Source of the DNA: Collinsella sp. AF23-2
GTDB lineage: Bacteria > Actinomycetota > Coriobacteriia > Coriobacteriales > Coriobacteriaceae
Length of the DNA stretch: 64,000 nt
Assembly (NCBI RefSeq): GCF_003459245.1
Contig: NZ_QRVG01000001.1
Location: forward strand, 1 to 64,000
Reading direction: 5' to 3'
This document shows, one piece after another, positions 24,332 to 34,060 of this stretch. The notes below the pieces were generated by a model, which saw only the letters and a program-made list of their open reading frames with translations, had not been told where the DNA came from and made no database searches. Position 1 is the first letter of the stretch; each line of letters begins with the position of its first letter. Made by a program: the position numbers and the translations under genes.

Positions 24332-25358
24332 CGATCTTGCTGACCGTGTTCTTTATGCCGCTGCTGGCGAGCCGCTTCGCCGAAAGGGTCACGCGAAGCC
24401 TCTGTATGTTGCCGTAATCGGATGTCTTGCCGGAGTGCTGGCGACCGGAGGGGTCGCCTACGCTGTTGTCAATTCCAGTTATTTTGCCTCTGCCTGGGGA
24501 AACCATGGCAACGGAGAGTCCGTTACCTGGACAAATGGCGGCTCGTCGGGGACGAAATATACCTACACCAGAGAGTTTGGTGATGGTATCGCGCCCCAAA
24601 GCCTGGAGGGTGCAGTCCAGAAGGTCAATCTGTCCGTCGAGGGCAACGGCTATACGCTCGACATTCATGAGATGGCAATCGACGAGAACGGTTGCGGTGC
24701 TGTGACGTTTACATTGTCCAATCCGAATGGCGTTAGCTACTACAAGCCGGCGGCAGAGCTTGGCGAACTTGTTCTCTATGGTGAAGAAGAAGGGGGCGTC
24801 AGTACACCCAGCATGAACTTCGGCGAGGAATGGGCTGATACACGCTGCACCATTGATAAAGACACATCAAGCGACACGGTCATTAACGGCACGATGTACT
24901 TTGCATCTTGGAATCGCGATCGAGATTTACGACATGCGGTCACCTGGAATATCAGTTGGACGGAGGGCAAAGGTGAGGATGCGAAGGTGATCGAGGTATC
25001 GACGCCAGAGTTTAACGTCGGAGCGCACGTCGATACAAAGGAGCTCCGCTCCGACGACTCGCCTCTCGAGATCAGCCCGTTTTCCATCCAGACGCACATC
25101 GATGATCTGGGCTATGAAGCAGTTGATCATAAACTGACCGTCAGCTACAAGGATGGATCGGAGCAGATTATCGAAGATGACGACGCAGGGGCGTACAATT
25201 TCTATGTTTCGATGGCGCGCAATAGCGGAGAGAACATCTGGGTTCCGACAAAACTGATCAATGTCGATCAAGTGGTCTCGGTGACCCTCGAGGGCACGAG
25301 ATGCACATCAACAGGAGAGACCGAAACAGAAGTACCCTTTACCATCGTCTATTCGTAA
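24282..25358 (+). CDS. DUF4179-like membrane protein, probable anti-sigma factor
   Basis: 358 residues. A short N-terminal cytoplasmic segment (about 1-38) that could bind sigma is followed by one membrane helix (about 39-62, YVAVIGCLAGVLATGG) and a large extracytoplasmic beta-rich domain, as in DUF4179 proteins. GTG 24282 is preceded by GAGG and overlaps the sigma gene by 50 bases. The overlap and topology support an anti-sigma or signal-sensing role. The stimulus is unknown, and I see no zinc-binding ZAS motif. Confidence 0.75.
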   Translation: MKSNQIKQAFESVQADSDLADRVLYAAAGEPLRRKGHAKPLYVAVIGCLAGVLATGGVAYAVVNSSYFASAWGNHGNGESVTWTNGGSSGTKYTYTREFGDGIAPQSLEGAVQKVNLSVEGNGYTLDIHEMAIDENGCGAVTFTLSNPNGVSYYKPAAELGELVLYGEEEGGVSTPSMNFGEEWADTRCTIDKDTSSDTVINGTMYFASWNRDRDLRHAVTWNISWTEGKGEDAKVIEVSTPEFNVGAHVDTKELRSDDSPLEISPFSIQTHIDDLGYEAVDHKLTVSYKDGSEQIIEDDDAGAYNFYVSMARNSGENIWVPTKLINVDQVVSVTLEGTRCTSTGETETEVPFTIVYS

Positions 25359-25364
25359 GGTCTA

Positions 25365-25397
25365 GGCCGCTTCCTGCTAGAGGAAGCGGCCATTTTT
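25365..25397 (+). terminator. Terminator after the sigma/anti-sigma pair
   Basis: GGCCGCTTCCT/AGGAAGCGGCC perfect stem with a short loop, followed by ATTTTTG. Confidence 0.85.
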
Positions 25398-25505
25398 GCG
25401 TTACATGGAGGGCTGGAATGGGCACTTGCGCACAGGCGGGGATTCCTTTTATGGAGGCTTTGCGGAAATATGGCTATTTTGGGATACGCCCGGCGGCGTG
25501 GTCTG

Positions 25506-25534
25506 TTGACGGCACAGCTAACGGCACGTATCCT
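25506..25534 (+). promoter_or_regulatory. str operon promoter
   Basis: TTGACG, 17-base spacer, TATCCT, about 95 bases before rpsL. Confidence 0.6.
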
Positions 25535-25627
25535 ATCGAACTGCGTGTTTCGTAGGGGGATGCTGACCCCTCGATTCAAGCCGTTGCACTTTACAGAAAG
25601 CTGGAATCATTCGAGAAGGAGTACGCT

Positions 25628-26005
25628 TTGCCTACTATTAACCAGCTGGTTCGCCAGGGCCGTCGTTCCGTGCCCAAGAAGTCCAAGAACGCTGCTCTGC
25701 AGCACAACTCCCAGAAGCGCGGCGTGTGCACCCGCGTCTTCACCACGAGCCCCAAGAAGCCGAACTCGGCTCTTCGTAAGGTTGCCCGTGTTCGCCTTGT
25801 CAACGGCATCGAAGTTACTGCTTACATCCCGGGTGAGGGCCACAACCTGCAGGAGCACTCCATCGTGCTCGTCCGCGGCGGTCGTGTCCGTGACCTCCCT
25901 GGTGTCCGTTATCACGTCATCCGTGGCGCCTACGACGCTGCTCCGGTCCAGAACCGTATGCAGGCCCGTTCCAAGTACGGTGCTAAGCGCCCCAAGGCCA
26001 AATAA
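25628..26005 (+). CDS. rpsL: 30S ribosomal protein S12
   Basis: 125 residues, decoding-centre protein. TTG start at 25628 behind AAGGAG. The conserved [13 protein letters not shown] has Lys at 43. The second streptomycin-contact loop reads [13 protein letters not shown], so residue 88 is Arg rather than the usual Lys. Lys88Arg is a known streptomycin-resistance substitution in other bacteria; here it is encoded in the native gene (CGT). First gene of the rpsL-rpsG-fusA-rpsJ operon. Confidence 0.97.
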   Translation: MPTINQLVRQGRRSVPKKSKNAALQHNSQKRGVCTRVFTTSPKKPNSALRKVARVRLVNGIEVTAYIPGEGHNLQEHSIVLVRGGRVRDLPGVRYHVIRGAYDAAPVQNRMQARSKYGAKRPKAK

Positions 26006-26078
26006 GCCAGATAACGTTTTGATACTTTCGCCGTGTGCCGCCTAAGGGCCGCACGGTAGACACTTAAGGAGATTTCAC

Positions 26079-26552
26079 ATGCCGCGTCGTGCAGCAGCTA
26101 ATCGTCGTGAGGTTCAGCCTGACGCCGTTTACAACAACCGCCTGGTGACTCAGCTCATCAACAAGGTCCTTCTTGACGGCAAGAAGGCCACCGCTGAGCG
26201 CATCGTTTACACCGCTTTCGAGATCGTTGCCGAGAAGTCCGAGGGTGGCGACGCTCTCGCTACCTTCAAGAAGGCTATGGACAACGTCAAGCCCACGCTC
26301 GAGGTTAAGCCCAAGCGTGTCGGTGGCGCTACCTATCAGGTCCCGATGGAGGTCAACTCCCGTCGTTCCACCGCTCTGGGTATCCGCTGGATCGTCAACT
26401 TCTCCCGCGCTCGCAAGGAGAAGACCATGGCCGAGCGTCTCGCCAACGAGATCCTCGACGCTTCCAACGGCCTGGGCGCTTCCGTCAAGAAGCGTGAGGA
26501 CGTCTTCAAGATGGCCGAGGCCAACCGCGCGTTCTCTCACTATCGTTGGTAA
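26079..26552 (+). CDS. rpsG: 30S ribosomal protein S7
   Basis: 157 residues, primary 16S rRNA-binding protein that nucleates the head of the 30S subunit. Starts [12 protein letters not shown] and includes the conserved [11 protein letters not shown] and [18 protein letters not shown] lies upstream. Second gene of the str operon, 20 bases before fusA. Confidence 0.97.
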   Translation: MPRRAAANRREVQPDAVYNNRLVTQLINKVLLDGKKATAERIVYTAFEIVAEKSEGGDALATFKKAMDNVKPTLEVKPKRVGGATYQVPMEVNSRRSTALGIRWIVNFSRARKEKTMAERLANEILDASNGLGASVKKREDVFKMAEANRAFSHYRW

Positions 26553-26571
26553 GTTAAGGTAAGGAACTAAC

Positions 26572-28671
26572 ATGGCTAAGCCTAAGTACAAGCTTTCCGA
26601 TACCCGTAACATCGGCATCATGGCCCACATCGATGCCGGTAAGACCACCACGACCGAGCGTATTCTTTACTACACCGGTAAGACCCACAAGATCGGTGAG
26701 GTCCATGAGGGCGCTGCCACCATGGACTGGATGGTTCAGGAGCAGGAGCGCGGCGTAACCATTACCTCCGCTGCTACCACGTGCTTCTGGAACAAGGACG
26801 GCAAGGACTACCGCATCCAGATCATCGACACCCCGGGCCACGTTGACTTCACCGCCGAGGTCGAGCGCTGCCTGCGCGTCCTCGATGGCGCTGTCGCCGT
26901 CTTCGACGCCGTTGCCGGCGTTCAGCCCCAGTCTGAGACCGTTTGGCGTCAGGCTTCTACCTTCAACGTCCCCCGCATCGCCTTCATCAACAAGTATGAC
27001 CGCGTGGGCGCTGACTTCTTCAACGCTATCGAGACCATGAAGGATCGTCTCGACGCCAACGCCGTGGCCGCTCAGGTCCCGATGGGCGCCGAGGACAACT
27101 TCTGGGGCGTCATCGACCTGGTCACCATGACTGCATGGGACTTCAAGGCCGACGAGAAGGGTATGACCTACCCCGAGCCGATGGACGAGATCCCGGCTGA
27201 GTTCGCCGACATCGCTGCCACCAAGCGCGAGGAGCTCCTCGACGCTGCTGCCAGCTTTGACGACGAGCTCATGGAGAAGATCCTCATGGAGGAGGACTTC
27301 ACCGTCGAGGAGCTCAAGGCTGCTCTGCGCAAGGGCGTTCTGGCCAACGAGCTCAACCTCGTCTTCGTGGGTTCCGCCTACAAGAACAAGGGCGTTCAGG
27401 AGCTGCTCGACGCTGTCGTCGACTACCTGCCCAGCCCGCTTGACGTCGAGGCCGTCACCGGTACCGATCCGGACACCGGCGAGGAGATCCAGCGTCATCC
27501 TTCCTTCGACGAGCCCTTCTCCGGCCTGGTCTTCAAGATCATGACCGACCCGTTCGTCGGTAAACTCACCTACGTCCGCGTTTACTCCGGCCGCGCCGAG
27601 TCCGGCTCCTACGTTGTCAACGCTTCCAACGGTCAGCGCGAGCGCCTCGGCCGCATCCTCGAGATGAACGCCGCCGAGCGTATCGACCGTGACGACGCTG
27701 CCGCCGGCGACATCGTCGCTTGCGTCGGCTTCAAGAACTCCACCACCGGTGACACCCTGTGCGCCGAGGGCAAGGAGATCGTCCTCGAGAAGATCGAGTT
27801 CGCTAAGCCCGTTATTGACGTTGCCATCGAGCCCAAGACCAAGGCCGAGCAGGACAAGATGTCCCTGGCTCTGACCAAGCTCGCCGAGGAGGACCCGACC
27901 TTCCAGGTGTCCACCAACCACGAGACCGGCCAGACCATCATCGCCGGCATGGGCGAGCTGCACCTCGAGATCATCGTCGACCGTCTGCTCCGCGAGTTCA
28001 AGGTTGACGCTAACGTCGGTAAGCCCCAGGTTGCCTACCGCGAGACCGCCGGTCACGACGTCGAGAAGGCTGAGGGCAAGTTCGTCCGTCAGTCCGGCGG
28101 TCGCGGTCAGTACGGCCACGCCGTCATCAAGCTCGAGAAGATGGAGGAGGGCTTCGGCTACGAGTTCGTCAACGCTATCGTCGGCGGCGTCGTGCCCAAG
28201 GAGTACATCCCGTCCATCGACAAGGGCATCCAGGAGGCCCTGAACACCGGTGTTATCGCCGGCTTCCCGGTCCTCGACGTTAAGGTCACCCTGTTCGACG
28301 GTTCTTACCACGAGGTCGACTCCTCCGAGGCCGCCTTCAAGATCGCCGGTTCCATGGCTATCAAGGACGCTCTCAAGAAGTCCGATCCGCAGCTGCTCGA
28401 GCCGATCATGGCTGTCGAGGTCGAGACCCCCGAGCAGTACATGGGCGACGTTATGGGCAACCTCTCCGGTCGCCGCGGCAAGATCGAGGGCATGGAGGAT
28501 CGCAAGAACAGCAAGCTCATCCGTGCCAAGGTGCCGCTGGGCGAGATGTTCGGTTACGCTACCGACCTTCGCTCCCAGACCCAGGGCCGTGCATCCTACA
28601 CGATGCAGTTCGACTCTTATGAGCCCGCGCCCAAGTCCATCGTGGACGAGGTCATGAGCAAGAACGCCTAA
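26572..28671 (+). CDS. fusA: Elongation factor G
   Basis: 699 residues, the GTPase that drives ribosomal translocation. P-loop [13 protein letters not shown]2 RGVTITSA, G3 DTPGHVDF and G4 NKYD (usually NKMD) are all visible, followed by domains II-V with [18 protein letters not shown] precedes ATG 26572. The usual downstream tuf gene is absent; rpsJ follows instead. Confidence 0.97.
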   Translation: MAKPKYKLSDTRNIGIMAHIDAGKTTTTERILYYTGKTHKIGEVHEGAATMDWMVQEQERGVTITSAATTCFWNKDGKDYRIQIIDTPGHVDFTAEVERCLRVLDGAVAVFDAVAGVQPQSETVWRQASTFNVPRIAFINKYDRVGADFFNAIETMKDRLDANAVAAQVPMGAEDNFWGVIDLVTMTAWDFKADEKGMTYPEPMDEIPAEFADIAATKREELLDAAASFDDELMEKILMEEDFTVEELKAALRKGVLANELNLVFVGSAYKNKGVQELLDAVVDYLPSPLDVEAVTGTDPDTGEEIQRHPSFDEPFSGLVFKIMTDPFVGKLTYVRVYSGRAESGSYVVNASNGQRERLGRILEMNAAERIDRDDAAAGDIVACVGFKNSTTGDTLCAEGKEIVLEKIEFAKPVIDVAIEPKTKAEQDKMSLALTKLAEEDPTFQVSTNHETGQTIIAGMGELHLEIIVDRLLREFKVDANVGKPQVAYRETAGHDVEKAEGKFVRQSGGRGQYGHAVIKLEKMEEGFGYEFVNAIVGGVVPKEYIPSIDKGIQEALNTGVIAGFPVLDVKVTLFDGSYHEVDSSEAAFKIAGSMAIKDALKKSDPQLLEPIMAVEVETPEQYMGDVMGNLSGRRGKIEGMEDRKNSKLIRAKVPLGEMFGYATDLRSQTQGRASYTMQFDSYEPAPKSIVDEVMSKNA

Positions 28672-28731
28672 GTTCGAGCTCCCTGTTACGTAATCCGCGA
28701 GAACATCTCTCGCACTCTTTGGAGGTTTAAG

Positions 28732-29040
28732 TTGGCTACCCAGAAGATCCGCATTCGCCTCAAGGGCTATGATCACGAGGTCGTCGATCAGTCCGCGAAG
28801 CTCATCGTCGAGACCGCTCAGAAGACCGGTGCTCGCGTTTCCGGTCCTGTCCCCCTGCCCACCGAGCGCAACCTGTACACGGTTATCCGCTCGCCGCACG
28901 TGAACAAGGACTCCCGTGAGCAGTTCGAGATGCGCACCCACAAGCGCCTCATCGACATCCTCGACCCCACCTCGGGCACCGTTGATTCGCTCATGCGTCT
29001 CGACCTCCCCGCTGGCGTCGACATCGACATCAAGCTCTAA
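28732..29040 (+). CDS. rpsJ: 30S ribosomal protein S10
   Basis: 102 residues; assembles in the 30S head and also acts as NusE in antitermination. Starts at TTG 28732 after TTGGAGG. Conserved [17 protein letters not shown] and [12 protein letters not shown]. It normally heads the S10 operon; here it closes the str operon and is followed by a terminator. Its usual partner rplC is 14 kb downstream. Confidence 0.97.
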   Translation: MATQKIRIRLKGYDHEVVDQSAKLIVETAQKTGARVSGPVPLPTERNLYTVIRSPHVNKDSREQFEMRTHKRLIDILDPTSGTVDSLMRLDLPAGVDIDIKL

Positions 29041-29061
29041 GCGATATCGCTCATAGCTTAC

Positions 29062-29097
29062 AGAGCCCCGCTGCCATTACGGTAGCGGGGCTCTTTT
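29062..29097. terminator. Terminator after rpsJ
   Basis: AGAGCCCCGCT/AGCGGGGCTCT stem followed by TTTGTTTTG. Located between the convergent rpsJ and birA genes. Confidence 0.85.
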
Positions 29098-29156
29098 GTT
29101 TTGCATGATGGGTTTTGACCGCCTGGTAATGCTGCTGAGTAGGTGGCTGCGGCGCC

Positions 29157-29933
29157 CTATTCGCCCAAGGGGCGCAGCGACGCCTCCTCAAAATGGAAGG
29201 ATCGCAAGCCGTCTTCCGTTTCGATACACGCGCGTCCAAAGGTATCGACGGTTTTAAAGATGCCTCGCGCCAGCTCGTCACCGGCAGGGGAGCGGGCGAT
29301 AACGTGCTTTCCAATCCAATTGAGGTGAGCGACATATTCGCCGTGGACGGGCGCGAGCGGTCCGGCGTTTTCTTCCATGGCGTTGAGCAGATCTGCCCAC
29401 GCGTCTACAGCGTTTACGACGGTGTGATAGACCTCATCGAGGAGCATATCGACGGCGGGAACGTTCTCGTTGAGGTCCGAGAGACCGATTGCCGGCAGGC
29501 CACCATCGGGCACCTCCGCGGGCACATAGTTCACGTTGACGCCGATGCCACAGACCGCAAAGGGGTTGCCTTCGTTATCGCGTGCGGCTTCGACCAGAAT
29601 GCCGCCGAGTTTGCGTCCACGCGCGACCAGGTCGTTGGGCCATTTGAGGCCAATCTCGTTTGCAAGACCCTGTTTTTCGAGCGCCTCGAGCACCGCTAGG
29701 CCGCTGACGGCGGCAAGGCCAGAGTACTTGGCGGGATCAACACGAGGACGTAGGACAATCGAGAGTAACAGATTGCCGGCGGTTGAATCCCACTTGTGGC
29801 CGCGCCGGCCGCGTCCTGCTGTCTGAGCCCGGGCGGCAAGTCCTGTGCCGTGCGGCGCTCCCTGTTTTCCTGCTTCGAGCAGGTCATCGTTGGTCGATCC
29901 GGTTACGTCGACTATCGTTAATTTGGCATCCAT
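29157..29933 (-). CDS. birA: Biotin-[acetyl-CoA-carboxylase] ligase, catalytic form
   Basis: 258 residues. Attaches biotin to the AccB carrier. The protein begins directly with the ligase domain: GSTNDDLLEA, the biotinyl-AMP loop RAQTAGRGRRGHKW and KWPNDL. There is no N-terminal winged helix, so it should not be a DNA-binding repressor. ATG 29933 with AAGGAGG upstream is preferred over the longer frame. It is divergent from the fatty-acid operon containing its substrate gene accB; the shared intergenic region carries two similar palindromes. Confidence 0.9.
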   Translation of the reverse strand: MDAKLTIVDVTGSTNDDLLEAGKQGAPHGTGLAARAQTAGRGRRGHKWDSTAGNLLLSIVLRPRVDPAKYSGLAAVSGLAVLEALEKQGLANEIGLKWPNDLVARGRKLGGILVEAARDNEGNPFAVCGIGVNVNYVPAEVPDGGLPAIGLSDLNENVPAVDMLLDEVYHTVVNAVDAWADLLNAMEENAGPLAPVHGEYVAHLNWIGKHVIARSPAGDELARGIFKTVDTFGRACIETEDGLRSFHFEEASLRPLGE

Positions 29934-30025
29934 AACGGCTGCTACCTCCTTAATGAATAAGTGAATAACGCAATGGTGTCGAGAGAGACACAATGTGAAG
30001 CCTTTGTCGCATTTGGACAATTTAA

Positions 30026-30089
30026 TGTTAACACGTTAACAACGACTGAAATGCGCTATCCTCTCTTGGTCGATGTAAACACGTCAACA
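30026..30089. promoter_or_regulatory. Two-copy operator upstream of the fatty-acid operon
   Basis: Two 16-base near-palindromes, TGTTAACACGTTAACA (30026-30041) and TGTAAACACGTCAACA (30074-30089), 48 bases apart, in the birA/fabH divergent region. A TATCCT -10-like box lies between them (about 30057). They look like binding sites of a fatty-acid or biotin regulator not encoded in this window. They do not match the FapR or FabT consensus as I know them. Confidence 0.6.
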
Positions 30090-30107
30090 ACTCAAAGGAG
30101 GTTAGTG

Positions 30108-31067
30108 ATGGGTTTCACGATTCTTGGAACAGGCTCGGCGCTTCCTAAGCGCAGTGTTTCCAATGACGAGCTGTCCGAGTTCCTCGATACCTCGGATGAG
30201 TGGATTTTTACCCGCACAGGTATCAAGAGCCGCCATGTATGCACCACCGAGTCACTTGACGACCTTGCCGTAGCGGCGAGCGAGCGGGCACTCCAGGTGT
30301 CCGGAATCGACGCGAGCCAGCTGGATTTGATCGTCTGCTCGACGACGACGGGTGACCACCTTGTTCCCGCCGAGGCGTGTGCCGTTGCTGAGCGACTGGG
30401 CGCGACGTGCCCTGCCTTCGATGTCTCGGCTGCCTGCGCCGGCTTCGTATTTGCGCTCGATGTTGCCGAGGGCTATATCGCCCGAGGACGAGCCAAGCAT
30501 GTGCTTGTCGTTGCCGCCGAGCAGATGACGCGCGCGCTCGACTGGACCGACCGCGCCACCTGTGTGCTCTTTGGCGATGGGGCAGGCGCCGCGGTGATTG
30601 AGGCTGGGGGAGACAGCCCCCTTGCCGTTGAGCTTTCGACGGCGCCCGACGTCGAGACGTTGTGCGTTCCCGGTCTGGTCGGCACCTCGCCGTTTAAGGC
30701 CTCCGCAGATAGCGAGAGCGTGCTGTCCATGAATGGCCGCCGCGTGTTCAAGTTCGGCGTCAACGCGATTTGCGACACGGTCCATAAGCTTGCGAGCGAT
30801 GCGGGCATTTCGGTCGAGGACATCGACCATTTTGTATTCCATCAGGCTAACGAACGAATCCTGAGTCAGGCGGTCAAGCGCCTCGGTGTGCCAGACAAGC
30901 GCGTGGTTCGAACGCTGCGCGAGACCGGCAACATTTCGAGCGCATGCATTCCGCTTGCCCTCGACCGGCTGGCAAACGCCGGTGCACTTCACACGGGCGA
31001 CACCATCGCCCTCGTTGGATTTGGCGCCGGTCTGGATATAGGTGGCTATCTACTTCGTTGGAAGTAG
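30108..31067 (+). CDS. fabH: 3-oxoacyl-ACP synthase III (KAS III)
   Basis: 319 residues. Condenses acetyl-CoA (or a branched primer) with malonyl-ACP to start fatty-acid synthesis. The catalytic triad is visible: Cys in SAACAGF (about residue 109), His in HQANERI and Asn in GNISSACIP. ATG 30108 follows AAAGGAGG. First gene of a ten-gene fab/acc operon. Confidence 0.95.
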   Translation: MGFTILGTGSALPKRSVSNDELSEFLDTSDEWIFTRTGIKSRHVCTTESLDDLAVAASERALQVSGIDASQLDLIVCSTTTGDHLVPAEACAVAERLGATCPAFDVSAACAGFVFALDVAEGYIARGRAKHVLVVAAEQMTRALDWTDRATCVLFGDGAGAAVIEAGGDSPLAVELSTAPDVETLCVPGLVGTSPFKASADSESVLSMNGRRVFKFGVNAICDTVHKLASDAGISVEDIDHFVFHQANERILSQAVKRLGVPDKRVVRTLRETGNISSACIPLALDRLANAGALHTGDTIALVGFGAGLDIGGYLLRWK

Positions 31068-31119
31068 TCGCACATAGGAAATAAAAACGCCCCTAGGGCA
31101 CAAACAAAGGAGAACTACC

Positions 31120-31356
31120 ATGGCAGATCAGAAGACCTTCGAGCGCGTTTGCGATGTTATCCGCGAGACCGCCGGTCTTGACGACGTCGAGATGAAGCCC
31201 GAGTCCACGCTCGAGGAGATTGGTCTCGACAGTCTGGGCACCGTCGAGATCCTCGTCGCCGTTGAGGACGAGTTTGGCATCCAGCTCGATACCGAGGAGA
31301 ACCCCAAGACGGTCGGCGAGTTCGCCGATACGGTCGAGGCGGCATTGGAGAAGTAG
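31120..31356 (+). CDS. acpP: Acyl carrier protein
   Basis: 78 residues, acidic four-helix carrier of growing acyl chains. The phosphopantetheine serine is in GLDSLG. AAAGGAG lies upstream of ATG 31120. Followed 2 bases later by fabK. Confidence 0.95.
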   Translation: MADQKTFERVCDVIRETAGLDDVEMKPESTLEEIGLDSLGTVEILVAVEDEFGIQLDTEENPKTVGEFADTVEAALEK

Positions 31357-31358
31357 AG

Positions 31359-32303
31359 ATGCTCAAGACTCCTCTCTGCGATCTGCTCGGCATCGAAAAG
31401 CCCGTGTTCCAGGGCGGTATGGCCTGGATCGCCGACGCCTCGCTGGCGTCCGCAGTGTCCGAGGCGGGCGGCTTAGGGATTATCGCGGCCATGAACGCCG
31501 ACGCCAACTGGCTGCGCGACCAGATTCATGAGCTGCGCGCCAGGACGGATAAGCCCTTTGGCGTCAACGTCATGCTCATGAGCCCGTTTGCCGACGAGGT
31601 CGCGCGGGTCGTGATTGACGAGCGGGTGCCGGTCGTCGTGACGGGTGCCGGCAATCCCACCAAGTACATGAAGGCGTGGAACGAGGCGGGCATCAAGGTC
31701 ATCCCGGTCGTTGCCTCGGTGGCGCTGGCGCGTCTCGTGGCGCGTCGTGGAGCCACTGCCGTGGTTGCCGAGGGTACCGAATCAGGCGGCCATATTGGCG
31801 AGACCTCGACGATGGCACTGGTGCCACAGGTTGTCGATGCGGTCGATATTCCCGTGGTTGCGGCTGGCGGTATCGCCGATGGCCGCGGCGTGGCGGCCGC
31901 CTTTATGCTGGGCGCCGCCGGCGTGCAGGTGGGTACGCGCTTTCTGATCGCAGATGAGTGCACCGTATCGGAGCAGTACAAGGAGATGGTCCTGAAGGCC
32001 AACGACACCTCGACGCGTGCGACCGGCCGCTCGACGGGACACCCGGTGCGTGCCCTCAAGAGCCCCTTCACTAACGCCTACGCCAAGAGCGAGGCGGCGG
32101 GCGTAAGCGTCGAGGAGCTCGGGGCCATGGGCACGGGCGCCCTTCGCAAGGCCGCCAAGGACGGCAATTACGAAGAGGGCTCGTTTTTGTGTGGACAGAT
32201 TGCCGGCATGGTCAACGAGCGCCAAAGCGCACGTGAAATCGTTGACGACCTGGTCGATGGCGCCGAGCACGTCCTGAAGGGTGCGTGCGCATGGGTGGCG
32301 TAG
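31359..32303 (+). CDS. fabK: Enoyl-ACP reductase II (FMN-dependent)
   Basis: 314 residues. Reduces trans-2-enoyl-ACP in the elongation cycle using NAD(P)H and FMN. The TIM-barrel flavin family is clear: FQGGMAWIADASLASAVSEA, the active-site region EGTESGGHIGE, and AAGGIADGRGVAAA. FabK enzymes are insensitive to triclosan. No FabI is seen in this operon. It overlaps the start of fabD. Confidence 0.93.
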   Translation: MLKTPLCDLLGIEKPVFQGGMAWIADASLASAVSEAGGLGIIAAMNADANWLRDQIHELRARTDKPFGVNVMLMSPFADEVARVVIDERVPVVVTGAGNPTKYMKAWNEAGIKVIPVVASVALARLVARRGATAVVAEGTESGGHIGETSTMALVPQVVDAVDIPVVAAGGIADGRGVAAAFMLGAAGVQVGTRFLIADECTVSEQYKEMVLKANDTSTRATGRSTGHPVRALKSPFTNAYAKSEAAGVSVEELGAMGTGALRKAAKDGNYEEGSFLCGQIAGMVNERQSAREIVDDLVDGAEHVLKGACAWVA

Positions 32304-33217
32304 CGTTTCTGTTTGCCGGCCAGGGCGCCCAGCACCCCGCGATGGGCGTCGACCTGATCGAGGCATCGCCGGCGGCCGCCGAGGTGTTCGCCATTGCCGA
32401 CGAGGTGCGCCCGGGGACCAGTGAGCAGTGCCGAAGCGCCTCCAAGGAGGAACTCTCGCAGACCGAGAACACGCAGCCGTGCGTGTTCGTTCACGATTTG
32501 GCAGCGGCTGCCGCCCTGCGTGAGCGCGGCGTGGTACCTACCGCCTGTGCGGGTTTTTCGCTTGGCGAGGTCGCCGCGCTCACCTTTGCGGGGGCGTTCG
32601 ATACGCGAGCGGGTTTTGAGCTCGTATGTGAGCGTGCGGCATTGATGGCCACGGCGGCCGAGCGTCACCCCGGCGGCATGCGCGCCGTCATCAAACTCGA
32701 TGCGGCGCAGGTCGAGGGCTTGGCAAAACAGGCCGGCGAGGACTGCTGGCCGGTCAACTACAACAGCCCCCAGCAGACGGTTGTGGCCGGAGCGCCCGAG
32801 GCGCTGCAGGAGCTCGACGTTCTAGTGAAAGAGGCTGGCGGTCGCGCCATGAAGGTCGCGGTGTCGGGTGCATTCCATAGCCCCTATATGGCCGAGGCGA
32901 CCTGTGGCCTTGCTGCATATATCGAGGCCGGTCACGCGCCGTCCCCGCTGCTGATTCCTGTTATGGCAAATATGACAGCGGCGCCCTATCCGGCCGACCC
33001 GCAGGCGGCAGCGGAGATGCTGGCCAACCAGGTGAGTCATGCCGTGCGCTGGGTCGACACGCTGCATGCTCTGCAGGATCAAGGCATCGACACGTTTATT
33101 GAGGTCGGCCCTGGCAAAACGCTGTCGGGCCTGGCCAAGCGTACGCTGAGCGACGTTCGCGTGTATTCGTGCGAAACGGCCGAGCAGGTCGCAGCTATTG
33201 CCGACGAGCTCGCATAG
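32291..33217 (+). CDS. fabD: Malonyl-CoA:ACP transacylase
   Basis: About 308 residues. Loads malonyl groups on ACP. Nucleophile Ser in GFSLGEVAAL (usual GHSxGE), catalytic His in AFHSPYM, and the N-terminal FAGQGAQ. Start: ATG 32291 or GTG 32285, both inside the end of fabK; ATG is preferred for spacing from GAAGG. Overlap implies coupling. Confidence 0.93.
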   Translation: MGGVAFLFAGQGAQHPAMGVDLIEASPAAAEVFAIADEVRPGTSEQCRSASKEELSQTENTQPCVFVHDLAAAAALRERGVVPTACAGFSLGEVAALTFAGAFDTRAGFELVCERAALMATAAERHPGGMRAVIKLDAAQVEGLAKQAGEDCWPVNYNSPQQTVVAGAPEALQELDVLVKEAGGRAMKVAVSGAFHSPYMAEATCGLAAYIEAGHAPSPLLIPVMANMTAAPYPADPQAAAEMLANQVSHAVRWVDTLHALQDQGIDTFIEVGPGKTLSGLAKRTLSDVRVYSCETAEQVAAIADELA

Positions 33218-33247
33218 TCCACAGGGCTGTAACCCGAAAGGAATGAC

Positions 33248-34021
33248 ATGGGCAACTTGAACAACGGCGCGCTCGAGCGCAACGACTCACGTCGTGTGGC
33301 ACTGGTCACGGGCGGCTCGCGGGGTATCGGCCGCGCCTGCGCTGTCGGTCTGGCGGAGGACGGCTTTGATATCGCCGTCGTCTATGCCGGCAGCGTCGAT
33401 GCGGCGCGCGAGACGTGCGAAGCCTGTGAGGCGGTTGGCGCCACGGCACGCGCATATCAATGCGACGTGGCCGATCCCGCTGCCGTCAACGCGTGTGTGG
33501 AAGCGGTCCTCAACGACTTTGGTTCCATTTGGGCGCTCGTCAACAATGCCGGCATCACCCGCGATGGCCTGCTCATGCGCATGGGCGATGACGCATTCGA
33601 TCGCGTGCTCGATGTCAATCTCAAGGGAACATTCAATATGACGCGCGCGCTCACCAAGACCTTTATGCGCCAGCGCGGCGGTTGCGTCGTCAACATGAGC
33701 TCGGTCGTGGGCCTGATGGGCAATGCCGGGCAAGCCAACTACGCTGCTTCCAAGGCGGGCGTGATAGGGCTTACCAAGGCGGTGGCGCGCGAGCTTGCGC
33801 CTCGTGGCGTACGAGCGAACGCGGTCGCCCCCGGGTTTGTCGAGACAGATATGACGGCAAAGCTCTCGGAGAAGGTGCGTACGGCAACCGAGGAACAGAT
33901 TCCCCTTAAGCGCATGGCACGCCCCGAGGAAGTGGCCGGCGTGGTGCGCTTTTTAGCGAGCGATGCGGCTGCTTACATTACGGGCGAGGTCGTGCGCGTC
34001 GACGGCGGAATGGCGATGTAG
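33248..34021 (+). CDS. fabG: 3-oxoacyl-ACP reductase
   Basis: 257 residues, short-chain dehydrogenase. NADPH-binding GGSRGIG, NNAG, and the catalytic Ser and YAASK are present. It catalyses the first reduction in elongation. GAAAGGAA precedes ATG 33248. The first 15 or so residues before VALVTGG are an extra N-terminal stretch. Confidence 0.95.
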   Translation: MGNLNNGALERNDSRRVALVTGGSRGIGRACAVGLAEDGFDIAVVYAGSVDAARETCEACEAVGATARAYQCDVADPAAVNACVEAVLNDFGSIWALVNNAGITRDGLLMRMGDDAFDRVLDVNLKGTFNMTRALTKTFMRQRGGCVVNMSSVVGLMGNAGQANYAASKAGVIGLTKAVARELAPRGVRANAVAPGFVETDMTAKLSEKVRTATEEQIPLKRMARPEEVAGVVRFLASDAAAYITGEVVRVDGGMAM

Positions 34022-34060
34022 AAACCAGGGCCGAAGAACGGCTTGGATGAGGAGACCATG

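Noticed and set aside
26554-28941. 795-codon frame antisense to fusA and rpsJ
   Set aside because: Same reverse-strand artefact; overlaps certain genes completely.
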